Of a stretch of DNA of 64,000 nucleotides, positions 22,628-37,782 are shown one piece after another. The stretch spans positions 3,601,001-3,665,000 of the forward strand of contig NC_134679.1 in assembly GCF_024713945.1 (NCBI RefSeq), read 5' to 3'. Made by a program: the position numbers and the translations under genes. A model generated the notes under the pieces. It was not told where the DNA came from. It did no database searches and saw only the letters and a list, made by a program, of their open reading frames with translations. The DNA comes from Dermatophagoides farinae (Eukaryota > Arthropoda > Arachnida > Sarcoptiformes > Pyroglyphidae). Every line of letters begins with the position of its first letter. The stretch's first letter is position 1.

Positions 22628-25600
22628 TAAAAATACAATATGCCTGTCCAATTGACTATTGCTAGCAATTCGTCATTTCATTTCATTTTTTGTATTGCCA
22701 GACATTTGGGTTTATTTCAATTGTATAATATAATTGAATCATTTCTCCCCTTTTTTGTTGTTGTTGTTCAGCTTCTGAGCTTTTCATTATTGTTGTTGAT
22801 TCTTGGTGTTGTCTATTTGTATGTGTATCCTGTGGTGTGTGTGTGTGTGTGTGTGTATTATTCCATTGAACATATATATAGTCTTCGATCATCATTTTGT
22901 GGTGAGGATCAACATCATGAATATATATGGTAACTATTATCATATTAATGTTTTGATAATAAATGGTAACAATCATTTGCTTCTTGTGTTATTGTTGGCT
23001 AAATACTACCTGGCTTTAGCATTATTATCGGCCAACCGAATAATAATAATAACAATTGACACCACCCCTCATCCATACAAATATCCCCTTGGGTGTATAG
23101 CCCTATGGTCTTTTTTTGTGTTTTAGTTTTTATTTTTTATTTTTTTTTTGTTCTACAAAACGGATGGATGGATGTGCTACGAAAAATGACATGTGTATGC
23201 ATGACGAATTAATCATAATAAGATTGTCTTTGTGTGTGTGTGTGAGATGATAGATCCAAGTATTTTTTTTTTATTATTTTTCAATTTTTCATTCTTTGTT
23301 TTGTTTTTATTGTCCAAGGTGAAATAAAGTCCAGGTTTTCTTGTTTTGTTTTTTTTGAAAAAAGAAGAAATCTTATAACCAAGAAAATAAAAAAAAAACA
23401 TCCATAAAGCGAGACTGATGAGAAATGCTTTCAATCATTATCATGGCAAGGACAATAACGAAAAATAATGTGTCAAATCCTTTAACAGCAATATAGCAAC
23501 GATTTTTCAACAGCCATCGTCCATTCATACATTACAGATGAATATCATAGAAGCGGTTTTTTTTTTGTTTATCAGCTAAATAAAAAAAAACGTCGTTTAT
23601 TGTGACAATCATCCAACCACAGAAAATCTTTATTTTTATTTTTTTTTTGTTAGTCATCTTTGTCGTCGTCGTCGTCGTTGTGGTGTTTAAGTTGAAGCCA
23701 AAAGAATTTTCATGTCACAACAACAAAGAAACATGTCTTGTATATTGAATGAGATAGATTTTCTTGGCCACCATTCATTCATTCGAATCCGAATCATCTC
23801 ATTTATGTGTGTGTGTGTGTGAACACATAGAATTCAATTGAAACATCGAGCCACTTTTTTTTCATTTCCCCCCACCCCCCACTAACGATGACACATTCAA
23901 TGAATTTTTTTTTGTTTTGTTTTGTTGCTGTTGTTGTCCAAATATTTTCACTCTCATACCTGTATGATGATGATGATGATGATGGTAATGGGAATATAAT
24001 ACATTCTCGAATCAAATATAACTTTTGTACTTTTAGTCGATGGTGGATAGTGGTAATGAAAAATATACGCTTGGCTAGATATGGCTTGGATAATTTTTTT
24101 TGTTTTTTTCTGTTGTTTTTGATTCAACCCTTTTATTTTATTTTATTTTTTTCTTGCTTAATCCAATTTGATCGATGTTATTGATTAAAAATGAGTGGTT
24201 ATTTCTATTTTATATATGATTATATGATATTTGGATATATATAACTGTTTTATCCATAATTTTGACATTTATTAATTTTCATTTATATTTCAATAATTGC
24301 TTATTGTGGTGACACTTTTAAATGTGCTTGTTTTGATCATCATTTGTTTAAAAACCTTAACAAAAGAAATAGCAATTTATTTATTTGATTAGATGCGCGT
24401 TGATGATTAGTGGATGATGATGATGATGATCATCATCACATCATTGAGGAAGTGAACACCTGTGCAAATTTTTTTTTTTTTTTTGCCATTGTCTGTCAGT
24501 GATGAATTTTTTTTTTTTTGTTGCCTTCTATTTTCAGGATTTCGTGTTTCATTGTAGATTATATTACTACAACACAGTGATATACACAAACACGATGCAA
24601 ATGTGTTGATTTTTTTTTTCTACACTTCTGTCAATATATTTTGACAACATATTTCTTAATATATTGATTTTTGCACGTGTTATGAATATGAACATGGTCG
24701 TTTTGTTTGCCCACAAATCTTGTATAAATAAATATAGAATTGAAGATATTGTAATTACCTACCACCTTTGTGTGGATGACTCAGTGTATACCTTTTTCAA
24801 CTGTAAAAAAGAGATCTAGAAGAACAACAGAAGAAGAAAAGAATATTATTTTTCTTACAAGTGCATATATCACAATGACATATACAATGAATGTACGTTA
24901 ATTACACCATTGCTGTTGATGATGATGATGATGATGATGATGGCTGATTCTATTCATTCATTTTAAGCTATAACACATGGCTAATATCCATTCTTATTAT
25001 TATTATTCGGTGGTCTTCAACAATTTTTTTTGCTCATCGTTTCTCGATAATTCCAGGCCAAATAGTAGTTGCTGTTGTTGTTATGTTGTTTTTTTTGTGT
25101 ATGTGTTCAATTTGTCACACTCGGATGAAATTAATTTCCTTTTCTTTTTTCTTTGTTCGAGCTTTACACCTAACTCTCTGTGTTTCTCACTCAACATGAC
25201 TTTCTCTCTCTCTCTCTCTCTCCTGCTCTGTGAATGTGTAGGAAAAAAGATCTCTAGCCTAAAATCTTTTTCTCCAAGCTAAGATTACTGTTCGTAGCAA
25301 ATACCGGCAAGAAAAAAAGAAACCAAACATTATGACATAGGCACGATACAATTCAATTGGTTTTTTTTGCTCTTGATGACTAGCAACTAAGGTTATATGA
25401 TGATGGTGATTCCCTTGGCTTTATCTATCTATTCCAATCTAAACACAATGAGAATTAGAGAATAAATTCATCTGTGGTTGTTGTTGTTGTTGTTATCTTT
25501 GTTTAGGTGAAATCTTTTCTTGTATTCAATAAATCAATGAATGAAAAAGAAATAAAGAATCAATCAATCGATCGAACGAACGATCGATTCGATTGGTTGG

Positions 25601-28600
25601 GATGATGATGATTGTTGTTGCTGTTGTTGTTTTTTTTTTATTACTGATTGAATAATTATTTTCGGAATTCAATTTCGACTCTCTATTCGCATATTTACCA
25701 ATGTATAGTAAAGGTTTTTTCCTGATTGATTGATTGATGTTGAAAGTTGAAAAATATTCACTCGTTTGACTAATTACCATCTAATCGAGTGTCAACTGGA
25801 TTGTGTTTGTGTGTGTGTGTGTGTGTCACCCCTTGGTAGGTTGAAAAAAAGTCGTTTTTATAGTTGAATTAAATATAAAATAAAATCCAATCCATCCAGA
25901 ATGTCGATACCATATGATGTATATGATTATATAATGACGACCGACCCAAATGTTGTGTTATCTCATATATATATAAGCTTGATTTGATTTTCTCTTACTT
26001 GATTTTCTTGATTGATATCAAAATCGGCGGACAATAGACTAAAAAAGACAAGCTGAAGCTAAACATGACTACCTGTCTTTTTTTTCTCAGTTTAATAATA
26101 ATTCGCTTATACACACTTGCACACACACACACACACATACAAATTTTCAAATCTGATCTGGCTTTTGATTTTTTTTTCTTTTTCATCTTTTTTTTTTGGC
26201 ACTTTGCCCTATGTCGTCTAAAGCCGTCTAATATGTGTATATGTCTATCCATCCTTTGTTATGGTTGTTGGATGATGATGATGATGAGTTTGAAACTCTC
26301 GGCTGATTTTTTTTTTCTCTCTCTCTCTCTCACTCTCTTTATGTCTGTTAATCGATAATTTCGGTCGACTTGTTGTTATTGTTGTTGTTGTTGGTAGAAA
26401 CAAAAAAAAAAAAAAATTTTAAACCCAAAGCTTCAGCCAGTAGCAATTTGAACAAGCAACTACTTGATGATGGTGATGGATGCAATGACTGACATGGATG
26501 ACTGTCATGGATTCATCATCATCATCATCATCTTGGTTTAACTTGAGATGATGATGATGATGATTATGATTGTTATTAGCGCCTTTATGATAACAAAAAA
26601 AAAATCAAGATGAAAAAAAAAATTCATCTTCATAAGATGATGGTCCCATAAGATTCGATATGATGATGATGATGATGATGATGATGGCTATTGCTTAAAT
26701 TGACCAAATATGTTAAAGCAAGCAAGCAAAGAGATTTAAGTCGCCGTGTAATGACTTATTGGCATCACTCATCTCTCTATATATTTTTTTTTTTTTTTTG
26801 CATTTCCAATAGATAGATGGATTGATGATGGTCATTGTTTATTTAGTATTGATAATAGATAGATAGATAGATAGATTGGATGACTTTAAAGAAAAGGTTT
26901 TTTTTTTGTTTCATCAATCGTTCATTCTGTGTTGCTTACCCATTCGATTCGATTATTAACACAGAAATACCATAACAACACTTGTACTGATTTTTTTTTT
27001 CTTGACAGTTTAAGTGAAAATGTGGCTGCTGCCGGTTAATCAAAAAAAAACAAGAGAGAGAGAGAGTTTCCAATAAAAAAAAAATCTATGAAAAGAAAAA
27101 AAAACACAAAAGACTTATCTATCTTTATCGGCAGATTGTATAGAGATAGATTGGAAAATTTTTTTTTTTTTTTGAGATTGAAATTTCAAACAAGTGAATC
27201 CATGTGTTCGTGTGTGTAGGGAGCATTACAAAATAATTTTCATTGGTCCAATCATTTTGCTACTGGTTATTATTATTATTATTATTATTATTACAGTGTG
27301 ATTTTATTTTGTTTTTTTTTCAATTTTCAAAATCATAAAAGCTACTACACACCATTATATAATATATATATTACAAGTTTATAATATCCATTGAATCGTC
27401 AAATCATTTATTTATCATGATGATAATCATCATCATCATGATCATATTTGGATTCAATGGTCTATTATATTCCTTATATTTTAGAGCTGATTGATTGGAG
27501 GATGGAAAAAAAAATATCAAGCCCTTGATATAAGTGGAAAAATGTATATTTAAGTGTGCGTGTGTGTGTGTATGTGTGTTTGTGTATCAGAAAAAGAAAA
27601 AGGTGTTTTCTCATTAAATTCTATGTGATTGTAGCATATCGAATCCTTAATTTGTCGATTTCGATGTTGTAACCAATGTCGGTTATTATTATTATTATTT
27701 TTTTTTTTTGTTCATTGGTTTAGGTGATGTCTGTTAAAGTTTTTATAGAATATGTTGCCATCGGGATCGTCGTTTGATATATATGGAGCCTGAAGGCGTT
27801 CAATTTCATATTCATTGTATTGTATGATGATGATGATGATGATGAATTCAAATATAAACCAAAAAGTATGAATGCATAAAATGGCTATGTATGAAATTAT
27901 AAATGCCTGTCTCTTTTAGCATTTATTCCGTATTTCGATATGCTGGTCGCCACTTATGAGGCAATCATAAATACATACGGTACATACACACACACACACA
28001 CACGCATACAAGATGATGAGAATCAATTGAGATGCAAATGATGTGTCATCTGTGTTTTGTTGTATATATTCGTGTAAATTTGTTGTTGTTGTTGGTCTGT
28101 TTTGTGAATGAATTTTCACTTATGAAAACCATATATACATTTTTTCCCTTTTTATATTTCATTGAATTTTTGAAACGAAAGATTTGCTTCTGATTTGATT
28201 TGATTTGATATTCCATCTTATAAGTGTCACCATCATACAGATGTAAGCAATTTTTCTTCTTTGATTTTGCTTTTCCTTACTTTTCAGAACCAATTTTTTT
28301 CGGGATAGAATCATAGATATTCAAAATAATAATAATAATAATCAGCTACATATTAAGATGCCGAACATAACGATATCGCCGATGATGATGGTGACAACAA
28401 TGAGATTGTAATAGATGAAAAAAAAATGTTGATGACAAATATGGTTGTGGTTTGGTCTCAATTTTTTTTTGTGCATACCGAAGCGAAAAAGAATCCTTAT
28501 ACAAATTCATTCATTGGAATTGAATACGTATCGAATAATACATTCATACATACATACATACATACATTCACCGATCATCATATTATTAAGAACCGTAGAA

Positions 28601-31600
28601 TTAGAATCGAACAGATGCTGTATGTTGAATTTTATGATTTCTCTGTTTGACAGGCAAAAAAAAGCAATTTTTGCTTGCTACACTTTGTTCATATTTGTTT
28701 CTTCTTGATTTGAATTGATTTTTTTTTTTATTTCTGTCCATACAAATCAAATTGAGTAATTACTGACAACTAGAAAATAATTTGTGATCATAAAATCAAA
28801 TTCAATTTTTTTATTTTTTCAATAATAATAATCAGCAAATTAAGTTTGTTCAAATATTTCCAATCAATTCTCGATGTATGAATTTTCAAATCTTTAATCT
28901 TAATCTTAATATGGTGTATGAAAATCCTTACGTTTTGTCCATTTTGGTGGTCATATATATTTATTTAAATACCATTTATCGTTTTTTGACATGATATATT
29001 GGAAACAATTTGTCATCTAATTACTATGACATAACTTATGATAATAAAATGATATGAAAAGCCGCATTCATTTTTTTTTTGTTGTCTTTTATCCTCCAAC
29101 TAGACATATATATCGTTTACACACTCCACATGATATCCACATCTATTCTATTCTATTACATGTTTATATATTCACAACATATTTATTTTACATGATAAAC
29201 AGAAGAGTTTTCCCAGTTTCGTTCATCTTAAAAGTCTAGATCTCTTTTTTTTTACAGAATTTTTATTCAAGTTTCACAATAATAATCTCGTTTTTTTTCT
29301 CATTTTAATAAATTGTGTAAAAATCTTCAATCACAGTCGACAGCACCATTTTTTGTTTTGCACATTCATCTATTGTATTTTATTTTTGGCCACTTTATTT
29401 ACAATATTTGTTATTAATCAAGCTGTTTATTATAAACCATCGTTATGATGATGAGTTTTTCTTATTTTCAAGGCTCAGGATCAAGATTATGAATATCCAC
29501 TCTATGTGTGTGTTTAATATGGAAATTTGACCATTTTTTCTGGATGATGAAATCGGTTTGTTTGTCAAACTAATGGGTCTTTTTTTTATGTTGAGATGGA
29601 TAATTTGTTCACATAGATGATTTCTAGATCCCTTTAATGATGATGATGGCATTTAGCTTCTGTTTAGTTTCTGATTGCAATCTCAATCATGATGATGATG
29701 GCAGTTCGGTTCATTCGACTATATCCATCTTGATTGTTTCCATTAACTTTGCTCGGAAACCAGTTAACCAATGTTTGAGGTTGAGTTATTTGTTGTTTAA
29801 TTGATAATCATCGCTATACACAATAACCATACAAACATACACATCAGGATCATCTCATGGTTGGATGATGATGCGACATTACAAGGTTAGAAATACAAAT
29901 ACAATCAACGATTCGATTCGATCGGATCATCATCATATGGACACATCTTGCGTCTCCCTGTTATCGACAGGTGCATGTTGTGCATCTCATCATCATCATC
30001 ATCATCATCATCGTCATCAACATAATCATCAAACTCGAACAGATTTCCTTTTTTTTCACCATATTATATACGCTTGATAGTGAGATGGTGGACTTTGGCC
30101 GAAAATAAAAAAAAACGTAGATTTAATTCTTCATCATTATCATCAAAAGCGTAAATAATAGCAATGGGCATTTGAAATTAATATAATAATATTCTATATA
30201 TGTATGTATTGGAGCCTTGAATGATTGTTGTTTTATTATTATTATTATTAACATGATTATAATCAATATAAATAAATATCCGATTCTTATGAACAATCCC
30301 GTTATACATCAATGAATTTAATGCAACCAATGAATCAGATATATGGATTGTCCAACCCTGGAAGCATATGCTTATTTCAATGTCATTATTAATAATGATA
30401 ATATTTTTTTTCTGTTTCGTTTTGTTTTGTTTTCATATATTTATACATGTAATTGATTAGGTGTTAATTGATGCCTTGATTGTCCATTTGATGTGTGTTT
30501 TGTTTGATTGAAAAACAAAAATCGAACAGCTGCAACTAAATAATATATAGATAGATAGCTTCGTGGCCACAAAATGATTGACCATTAACACTGACACTGA
30601 AGAAATTTTTTCTTCTTTTTTTTAGACAAACAGCTGACTATGAATTCATATGTGTTTGTGTGTAATAATCCCAAGTTTTCAATTTTGGCATATATTGTTC
30701 TGTGCCAAAATATATATGGTCGAGTGAGAGAAAATCGACAAAAAAAAATCAAATTGGATAGATCGATGCTTCTAAAAAAAAAATGAAAATGAATAGAGTA
30801 AATTGCCGGATTCAATTTCGCACCTTTTTTTTCTGTTGGTTTATTTTTTTCGCACTTAAATTTGATTTCAATCTAAAATCGATCGAATTTGAACGATTGA
30901 AGATATATTTAAGTGTGTGTGTTTGTGTGTTTATTCAAATAACTTTCAGTTATTAGGTGAAATGTGTTTTTTTTTATCCAGGAAAGAAGAAGAAAAAAAA
31001 ATCCAACTGAATATTTGCTGCTGAGATTTTCACGTTGGAAAAAAATCGGCCATTTTCACCATTATATGATAATTGAAAAAAACCTGTTAAAATGGAAGCC
31101 ATCGATAAATAATAAATATGGCTTTTTCTGTTCGTTTAATTAGTGAAATTACTTTATTTATATCAAACTATGTTGATTCCATATCAAAATGATGATGATA
31201 TTGATGATGATTATTGTATTCATCTTTTACACGTGTAAATTTTATTTTATCCAATGAAAAAGAAAAAAAAATAGATTCATCCATGATGATGAGTAGCATC
31301 TGTCCATATCATTTTACATACTTACTTACTTTTCTAATCACAATCTATGACAAAAAAAAATATCGATTTTGTTATGGCTTGTCAAATTTAAACAAACGGC
31401 AACAGCCAATTGATCGTCTTGTTGTTGTAGTTGTTATTCAGAGGATTCATTTTATAATGTGTTGCTGTTATTGTCATGTTTGGTGGATAAAACGAATGTT
31501 TTAACGCGTGCAACAACAACAACAACAGCAGCATCAACAATATTTCCATTTTATGTGTGTTTGTGTTGGTGTTGTTGTGTTTAAATGTATACACCTGCGA

Positions 31601-31953
31601 TTGTCAATGGTGCAATCTATGCACAAATGATTTGAATCATTGCGTGCAATGGAAATAATTTTTATTTTATTTTTTTTTTCTTTATTCTTTTCAATTGTCT
31701 TGAAAATCTAACAAGCGTGTCAATAATATCTTAGCATATGTATGTGTGTGTGTGTGTGACGATCGATTTTCAACCATTGCCATATGATTATCGTTATTAT
31801 CTCTCGTATCTATTTTCTTCTTCTATTATATTCCAACAAATGTTGTTGTTAAACGCATCACATCAATTTGTCTAAATTTAAATGATTTGATTTGTATGTA
31901 AGAAAAAAAAATAGCATAGTATTTACATTTGCAGGATGCAGAGATTTATTACA

Positions 31954-31978
31954 ACACACACACACACACACACACACA
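31954..31978 (+). repeat. (AC)12 microsatellite
   Basis: A perfect AC run lies in the long intron. Confidence 0.9.
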
Positions 31979-32294
31979 AAGGAACACAAATTGGCCAAAT
32001 TGATGATGAAAATAAACATTCATTCAGCAAGTTAGTCAGAAATTCAGATACGTAAACAAGAAGAAAAAAAGAGAGAGAAAGAGATAGATTATTTGCCAAC
32101 AATTAACAACAACTAAATACATTAATTGTTCTTTCATTCGTTTTGAATCGACAAAAAAAAGGATGCTATTTTAAATGATTATAGCATGAATGCACACACA
32201 CACTCACACACACCTTAATGATGATTTCAATTCGATTCTTACCGGTTTTTATTACTCTACCTATTTATTTTCATGATGATCACATTGTTGACAG

Positions 32295-32343
<49 letters not shown>
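32295..32343 (+). repeat. (TCA)16 microsatellite
   Basis: This is the longest perfect trinucleotide repeat in the window, 49 nt of TCA/ATC units. It is an extreme case of the GAT/ATC repeat that recurs throughout the window and also makes the Ser and His tracts in its proteins. Confidence 0.95.
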
Positions 32344-35300
32344 GATTAAGGTGATGATAATCAACACACAATCACTGAAATGTTTGGTTTCTTTCTGATA
32401 GTTTTTTTTGGGAATTTTCGGATGTTGATCATTTGTAAAGATTTTTCTATTTTTTTTTTTTTTTATTCACAAGGGATTCAAATGTTACTTATGTTATAAT
32501 GTTGTGAATAGTGATGTGATTAAATTCTTTTTTAGATATTCAGTGTTGATGATGATGATGATGAACAAAGAAAAAGAATGATGAATATATAAAATGACTA
32601 GTTAATTGTTAAAAGTTTAAAGGCCATTGTTACCGGCATAAAAATTTAATAAAATGAATGAATGAATAACTGAGATCTGTGACCACTGAAATTGTCTCAT
32701 ATGTGCAAGTGTGTGTGTGTGTGTGTGTGAATATCGGATGTCATTCTGAATAGAAAAACCTAGTGTATAGTGATTAGATTTAAATTTGTCAAGATTTTTT
32801 TTTCTTTGACAAAAAAAATAATAAACACAATTGAATAGGAAAAAAAACAAAACAATTGAACACCACCTTAATATTAAGAAAAAAAAATCTATGCATGTTT
32901 GTGATTGTGATGACTTTTTTTTCTCTTTAACAATCAAAACCGATTTGGCGTATACCTTGATGATAAAAATTCATTCCTTTTTAATGTGACAATTTTTTTT
33001 TCTTATCCTTTCTTTACATTTGTGTGCTTTACATGTAATGGATTGTCATTGTTGTTATGATACACAGACACACACACAAAAGCATCGAAGATGATTGTTG
33101 TTGTTGTTGTGTCTCCATTGATTTGTAAACACAACCTAACTATAACGAAATAAAAAAAATGGATGATGATTATGATGATGAGATGATGAGGTTTGAATTC
33201 TATAGGATTGATGATGGGTTTGGCGATAACACAAAAAAAGTGTCTATATTTATATCGTTCATATGATCATCATCTTTATGATCAATGTTTTTTGAGGAAA
33301 GGAAAATTTTCACCAAAGAATTTTCTTTTTTTTTACTAAATTGATGATGATGATGATGATCAACAAGGTGGTAATCTAATGATGATATCCTCTCTCTCTC
33401 TCTCTCTCTCGCTTTCTTCGATCCAATCATATCATATGAAATATGTGAAAAAAAAGAATCGCTTGATTATGATGATCGGGCTGCTGATTTTTACATGATT
33501 CTTTGTGTTAGACTGAGGTTAATTCTATAGCTGATGACAATGTTAAATGAAATCCAAGTCAGATTTTGGTGTGTTGTTTGTGTGTGTGTGTATGTGTGTG
33601 TGTATGAACGTAATTTTTCCTTTTAAATTGAGAAAAAAAAACTAAAGCTGAGCGAATTGGAATGCAAATTTGCGTGACATGGTGTACGCCCGACCGTCGA
33701 TTTTATTATTTATATATATGTGAATATACGAATTTACTCTGCACTGATGATGATGATCATGATGGTTGGATTGAATTGAAACCACTGGCTTTTTTTCGGT
33801 CCCAAAGCGATCTAGAATGAATCGCCTTACTTTAGTTCACAAGGATTGTGAATTTGATTGTGTGTATGTAAAGCTGAGCTGATTTTTTTTCCCTATTCAG
33901 AATAGATAGAAATGCATACAAGACAAATCTTTGGTGTGTCTAATTGAAATGAAATGATTCATTCTACAATAACAATGTACAACATACACACACACTGGGC
34001 TTTTTGTCGACAAATTTTTTTTCCAACCAAAATTATTATGTTGCAGATAATAAATGGACAAGCTTAAGCAAATACATTTTTTTCTTCATCCGTTTATTCC
34101 CTATTTTATTCTAGAATTTTGATGATTACCTTTTTTCCGATCATCATCATCATCATAAATTCTCAAATCTTAAGCCAAATACAAACAATATGCTTATTAA
34201 GCTTGTGATTTGCTATTGATGGGAGGTGGTTATTTTTTTGTGTCAGTTTCTTTTCAATCATCATCATCATGATTGTTTAATGTCTTTATGTCATACACAC
34301 ACACACACATATATTAACAATTTGGTCAGCGACAATAGAAAAAAAAAATCAACGAGAATTAAATTGAGAAAGCCCACTCCTTTTGGCGCCCTTTTTTATA
34401 TATTATACTACTCTATAGTTGTGTGGTCCGGATGCCCAATTTAATGTGTCCAAAACGATTTAGTTGATTGACTTGATACCATATCATCGCTATCATAGCT
34501 AGTCAAGTTACATTTTCTTCTTTTCCCTCTTTCTTCAAAATCAAAGATTTTTTTTTTTGGCTTTTGGTCACCACCATCAACACCAAAATCACATTGCCAC
34601 AAATTATGTAGCAATGAAATTTTTTCAACCACCGGCGATGTTAATGTTGATGATGATATTCATTAATCACTACACTGAACATTGCAACTCGTATTACCAA
34701 CAATTACAATCATTCGACAAGTTTAATCCGTTTTTTTTCACTTAGTAATAAATAATGAAAAGAAACAAAAATCTTAAACAGGATTGCCATTCGGATTTAA
34801 TGACCATGTAACATTTGTGAATGTATTTGTGTGTACCTATGCGGCCTTGGAATGTCGATCGATATTTTATGATTGTTTTTGTTTGTTTGTTTTTTTGTTT
34901 GTTCGTATGGCTCTTTGGTAGGATTCACCCATCTAATGAAATGTAGTATATAGTATTAAATGATAATCGAATCAAACATTGAATGAATGGATAAATAAGA
35001 TTTTTTCATTTTATTGGCGAGGGATTAATGAATAACGATTGTTTAGTGTGAATGAGGATTTGTGAATTTTTTTTTTGTTTTTTTGTTTTTCTCCTGACAA
35101 TAATCTTGATGTTGCTGTTAATAGTTAGTTATTCGTATTCGTTTTTGTTCGATGGTGGCCCGTTTTTTTTCCTCGATTGACGATGAACCGAGGTGTGAAA
35201 ACTTTTCTTTTTCTTTTTTTTTTTTTGCTATACTACCAAATTCCAAGATTTTTCTTTTGTTTGATCACTGATCATCATCATTAGGATGTTCAATGTGAAA

Positions 35301-37764
35301 AGCATGTCTCAAACATATTCAAGCCAAGTTTTTCTTTATCAAAACAATGGATCATCATATGGATGGATGGTCCATTGACACAAGGTGGCTATATGGGTAA
35401 TTTTTTTTATGGTTCGATTCAAGTTAAGTGGCCTGAAATGATGAAGAGTATTGATGATGAGATTTATGTTTTTCCTGGCATTTATTTAGCATATATACAG
35501 CAGCCGCCCTGATCTGGCTAAAATTTTTTTTTTGTTCGTTTTCATTTTTTCCCTCTGCTTAACATCACATCATCTTTGGCAGGGTTATATCATATCTTGT
35601 ATATTTGAACTTTGAAGGATTCTATGGTCTTCATCCTCACAAATGTAAAGATATATTGTTGTTGTAAGATAGAGAGAGAGAGAAAAAAAAGCATGGGAAT
35701 AAAAGAAGCCGTAAATTCTGAATATCTGAACAGTCGTTTTGGTCAAGCCGCGAAAACAAGTCAAAAAAAGTGAAAAATGTTTGTCTAGGAGATTTTTGAA
35801 GAAAGAAAGGAAAAAAAATTCAGACAAACATTGAAATCCGACATATAAAAACGGTCTGTACTTAGTCGATTCGATTCGAATTTAAAAAAAAGAATTTCTT
35901 TTTTTCTTTAAATCACTGGATTTACTATCTTGACTTTTGCTTTCGATATTTTTTTCAACACACATATTCGAATCCAAATCATTTTTGCATGAATTGTTTT
36001 TGTAGCTTGTCCAGGTTTGAAGTTGTTTTTTCTATTGTTATTATTATTACTTTGTTGGTGTCCTAGTTATCACCTTTTTTTTCAAGTAAGAAAATCCTAA
36101 AATCATCTTCATACACAAAAGTAATATAATAAGATAATTTAAAATTCATTCCAACGAAACGTGTTTGATATAACAAAAGAGGGAAAGAGAGATCAAGAAA
36201 AATGTAAAACAAATAATTACATTTTCGATGAATGTTTTGTACATATATATATGACAAGCGGAGGTTTCTCATTTTCTGATGAAAAAATAAAGATTTTTTT
36301 TTTGAATAGAACACCACCTTTGACGTTTGTGTTTGTGATGAAATCATTTTATGGTTCATGCTATTATGGCCATGATATTATTATTGGATTATCAATGATG
36401 ACAGTAGATCATGAAAGTGGCTAAACAACAATGTCATATTGATTCATATGTTTCGATTTCTTTTTTTTTGGTTTTGTTTTGTTTCTATTGATTGGATCAA
36501 ATAGATTAAATGTCATTCATTTGAATTGATTGATAATACACCAACAACAATTGTGTTGATGATGATGATGATGATAATAGTAACAACAAGGAAAAAAAAT
36601 ATAAATAGCGGTGGCCATAGTTGTCATCAAAATTTTATTTTCCTTGAATCAATTAATGTGTGACTGACCACCACTACCACTAGAATACCTGTAAAATTGA
36701 AATTATTTTTTACCCGTTTTTTTCCAATGTGATTTAATTTGATATAAATCTGAGACGTTTTTTTTCCTGGTCCAATGATCACATTGTTAAATTACCATTT
36801 TACAATTTTATATATCGTCTTCATCTTGGTGGTAGTAGTTTGTCGGAGGAGAATAATTTTGAATGTGATTTTGTTGTCATTATTATTATTATTATTATGA
36901 ATAAATAAATGAAACGCCAACCGATGACATTTGCTTTTATAAATGTAATCGTGATGTATATCGTGTATTTTTTTTTTCTTTTGGTTGTCGGATTGACTGT
37001 TCCCGTTTTTTTTCTGGACTCACGAGCCTAAATTTTTGGTTCATCGCTCGTTTGCGCTTTGTGGTTATATGGATGGATGGATGAATGAAATTATCGTCAG
37101 TTTAGCACGACATTATTTATTATTATTATTATCATTACAATGTTCACTTTGGTTAGTTATCTGAATAAAGATTTCTTATGGATTTTTTTTTCGTCAAAAT
37201 TTTATTTGTTACTTTGTTATTGGGCGTTAAGAATTATTATTATTATTAGCTAAACTAGATTTGTCCATTCAGTTTATGAATGGGCTTTTAATTCACCTGT
37301 CATATTCATTCGTTTTTTTTCTGAAAAGGAAAGAAATGAATGGAGAGAGTTATTGTTGTTGTTGTCATTTTTTTTTGTTATTATTTCTGTATATAAATGG
37401 TTATGTCATGTTTCGATTTGTTCGTTGTGTTAGAAGAAAAAAAAATTCTTATCTTTAGGTTTATGGTCAACATCGTTAACTGTGTTGATTGTCAGATTTT
37501 TGTATGTATGCAACATGTGTGTGTGTGAATTAAACATAACATCAAGATCAAGGTCGATGAGATTTCCATATTCCTTTTTTTTATTATTATGGTCCATGAT
37601 ATTTTTTTTTCTTGGTTATTCAAAACACATACACAAAAGTAATGTAATAATAACAAATGGCCGACCTCGACCTTTTTGTGATTTGTTTTTTTTTTCTCGT
37701 ACACCATTCATTCATCCTAATGATGATAATCATCATCTGGAAGCCAATTGGCTACCAGATTGGA

Positions 37765-37782
37765 TACTCACTATAGTGAGTA
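37765..37782. other. Perfect 18-bp palindrome TACTCACTATAGTGAGTA
   Basis: The 18 bases equal their own reverse complement, with no spacer, in sequence that is not a simple repeat. It lies 860 bp before the second exon of the large gene. Each half carries GTGAGT, a donor-like hexamer. It could be a dimeric protein-binding site or chance. Confidence 0.5.

Noticed and set aside
32295-32343. Repeat array considered as CRISPR-like or satellite
   Set aside because: It is a plain trinucleotide microsatellite with no spacers and no higher-order unit.
35401-35440. GGTTCGATTC motif resembling a tRNA T-loop
   Set aside because: No A-box, anticodon stem or acceptor pairing could be found upstream at tRNA spacing.
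37765-37782. Similarity of the palindrome to part of the phage T7 promoter (CTCACTATAG), suggesting vector contamination
   Set aside because: Only about 11 bases match and the flanks are ordinary host-like AT-rich DNA with no vector polylinker.
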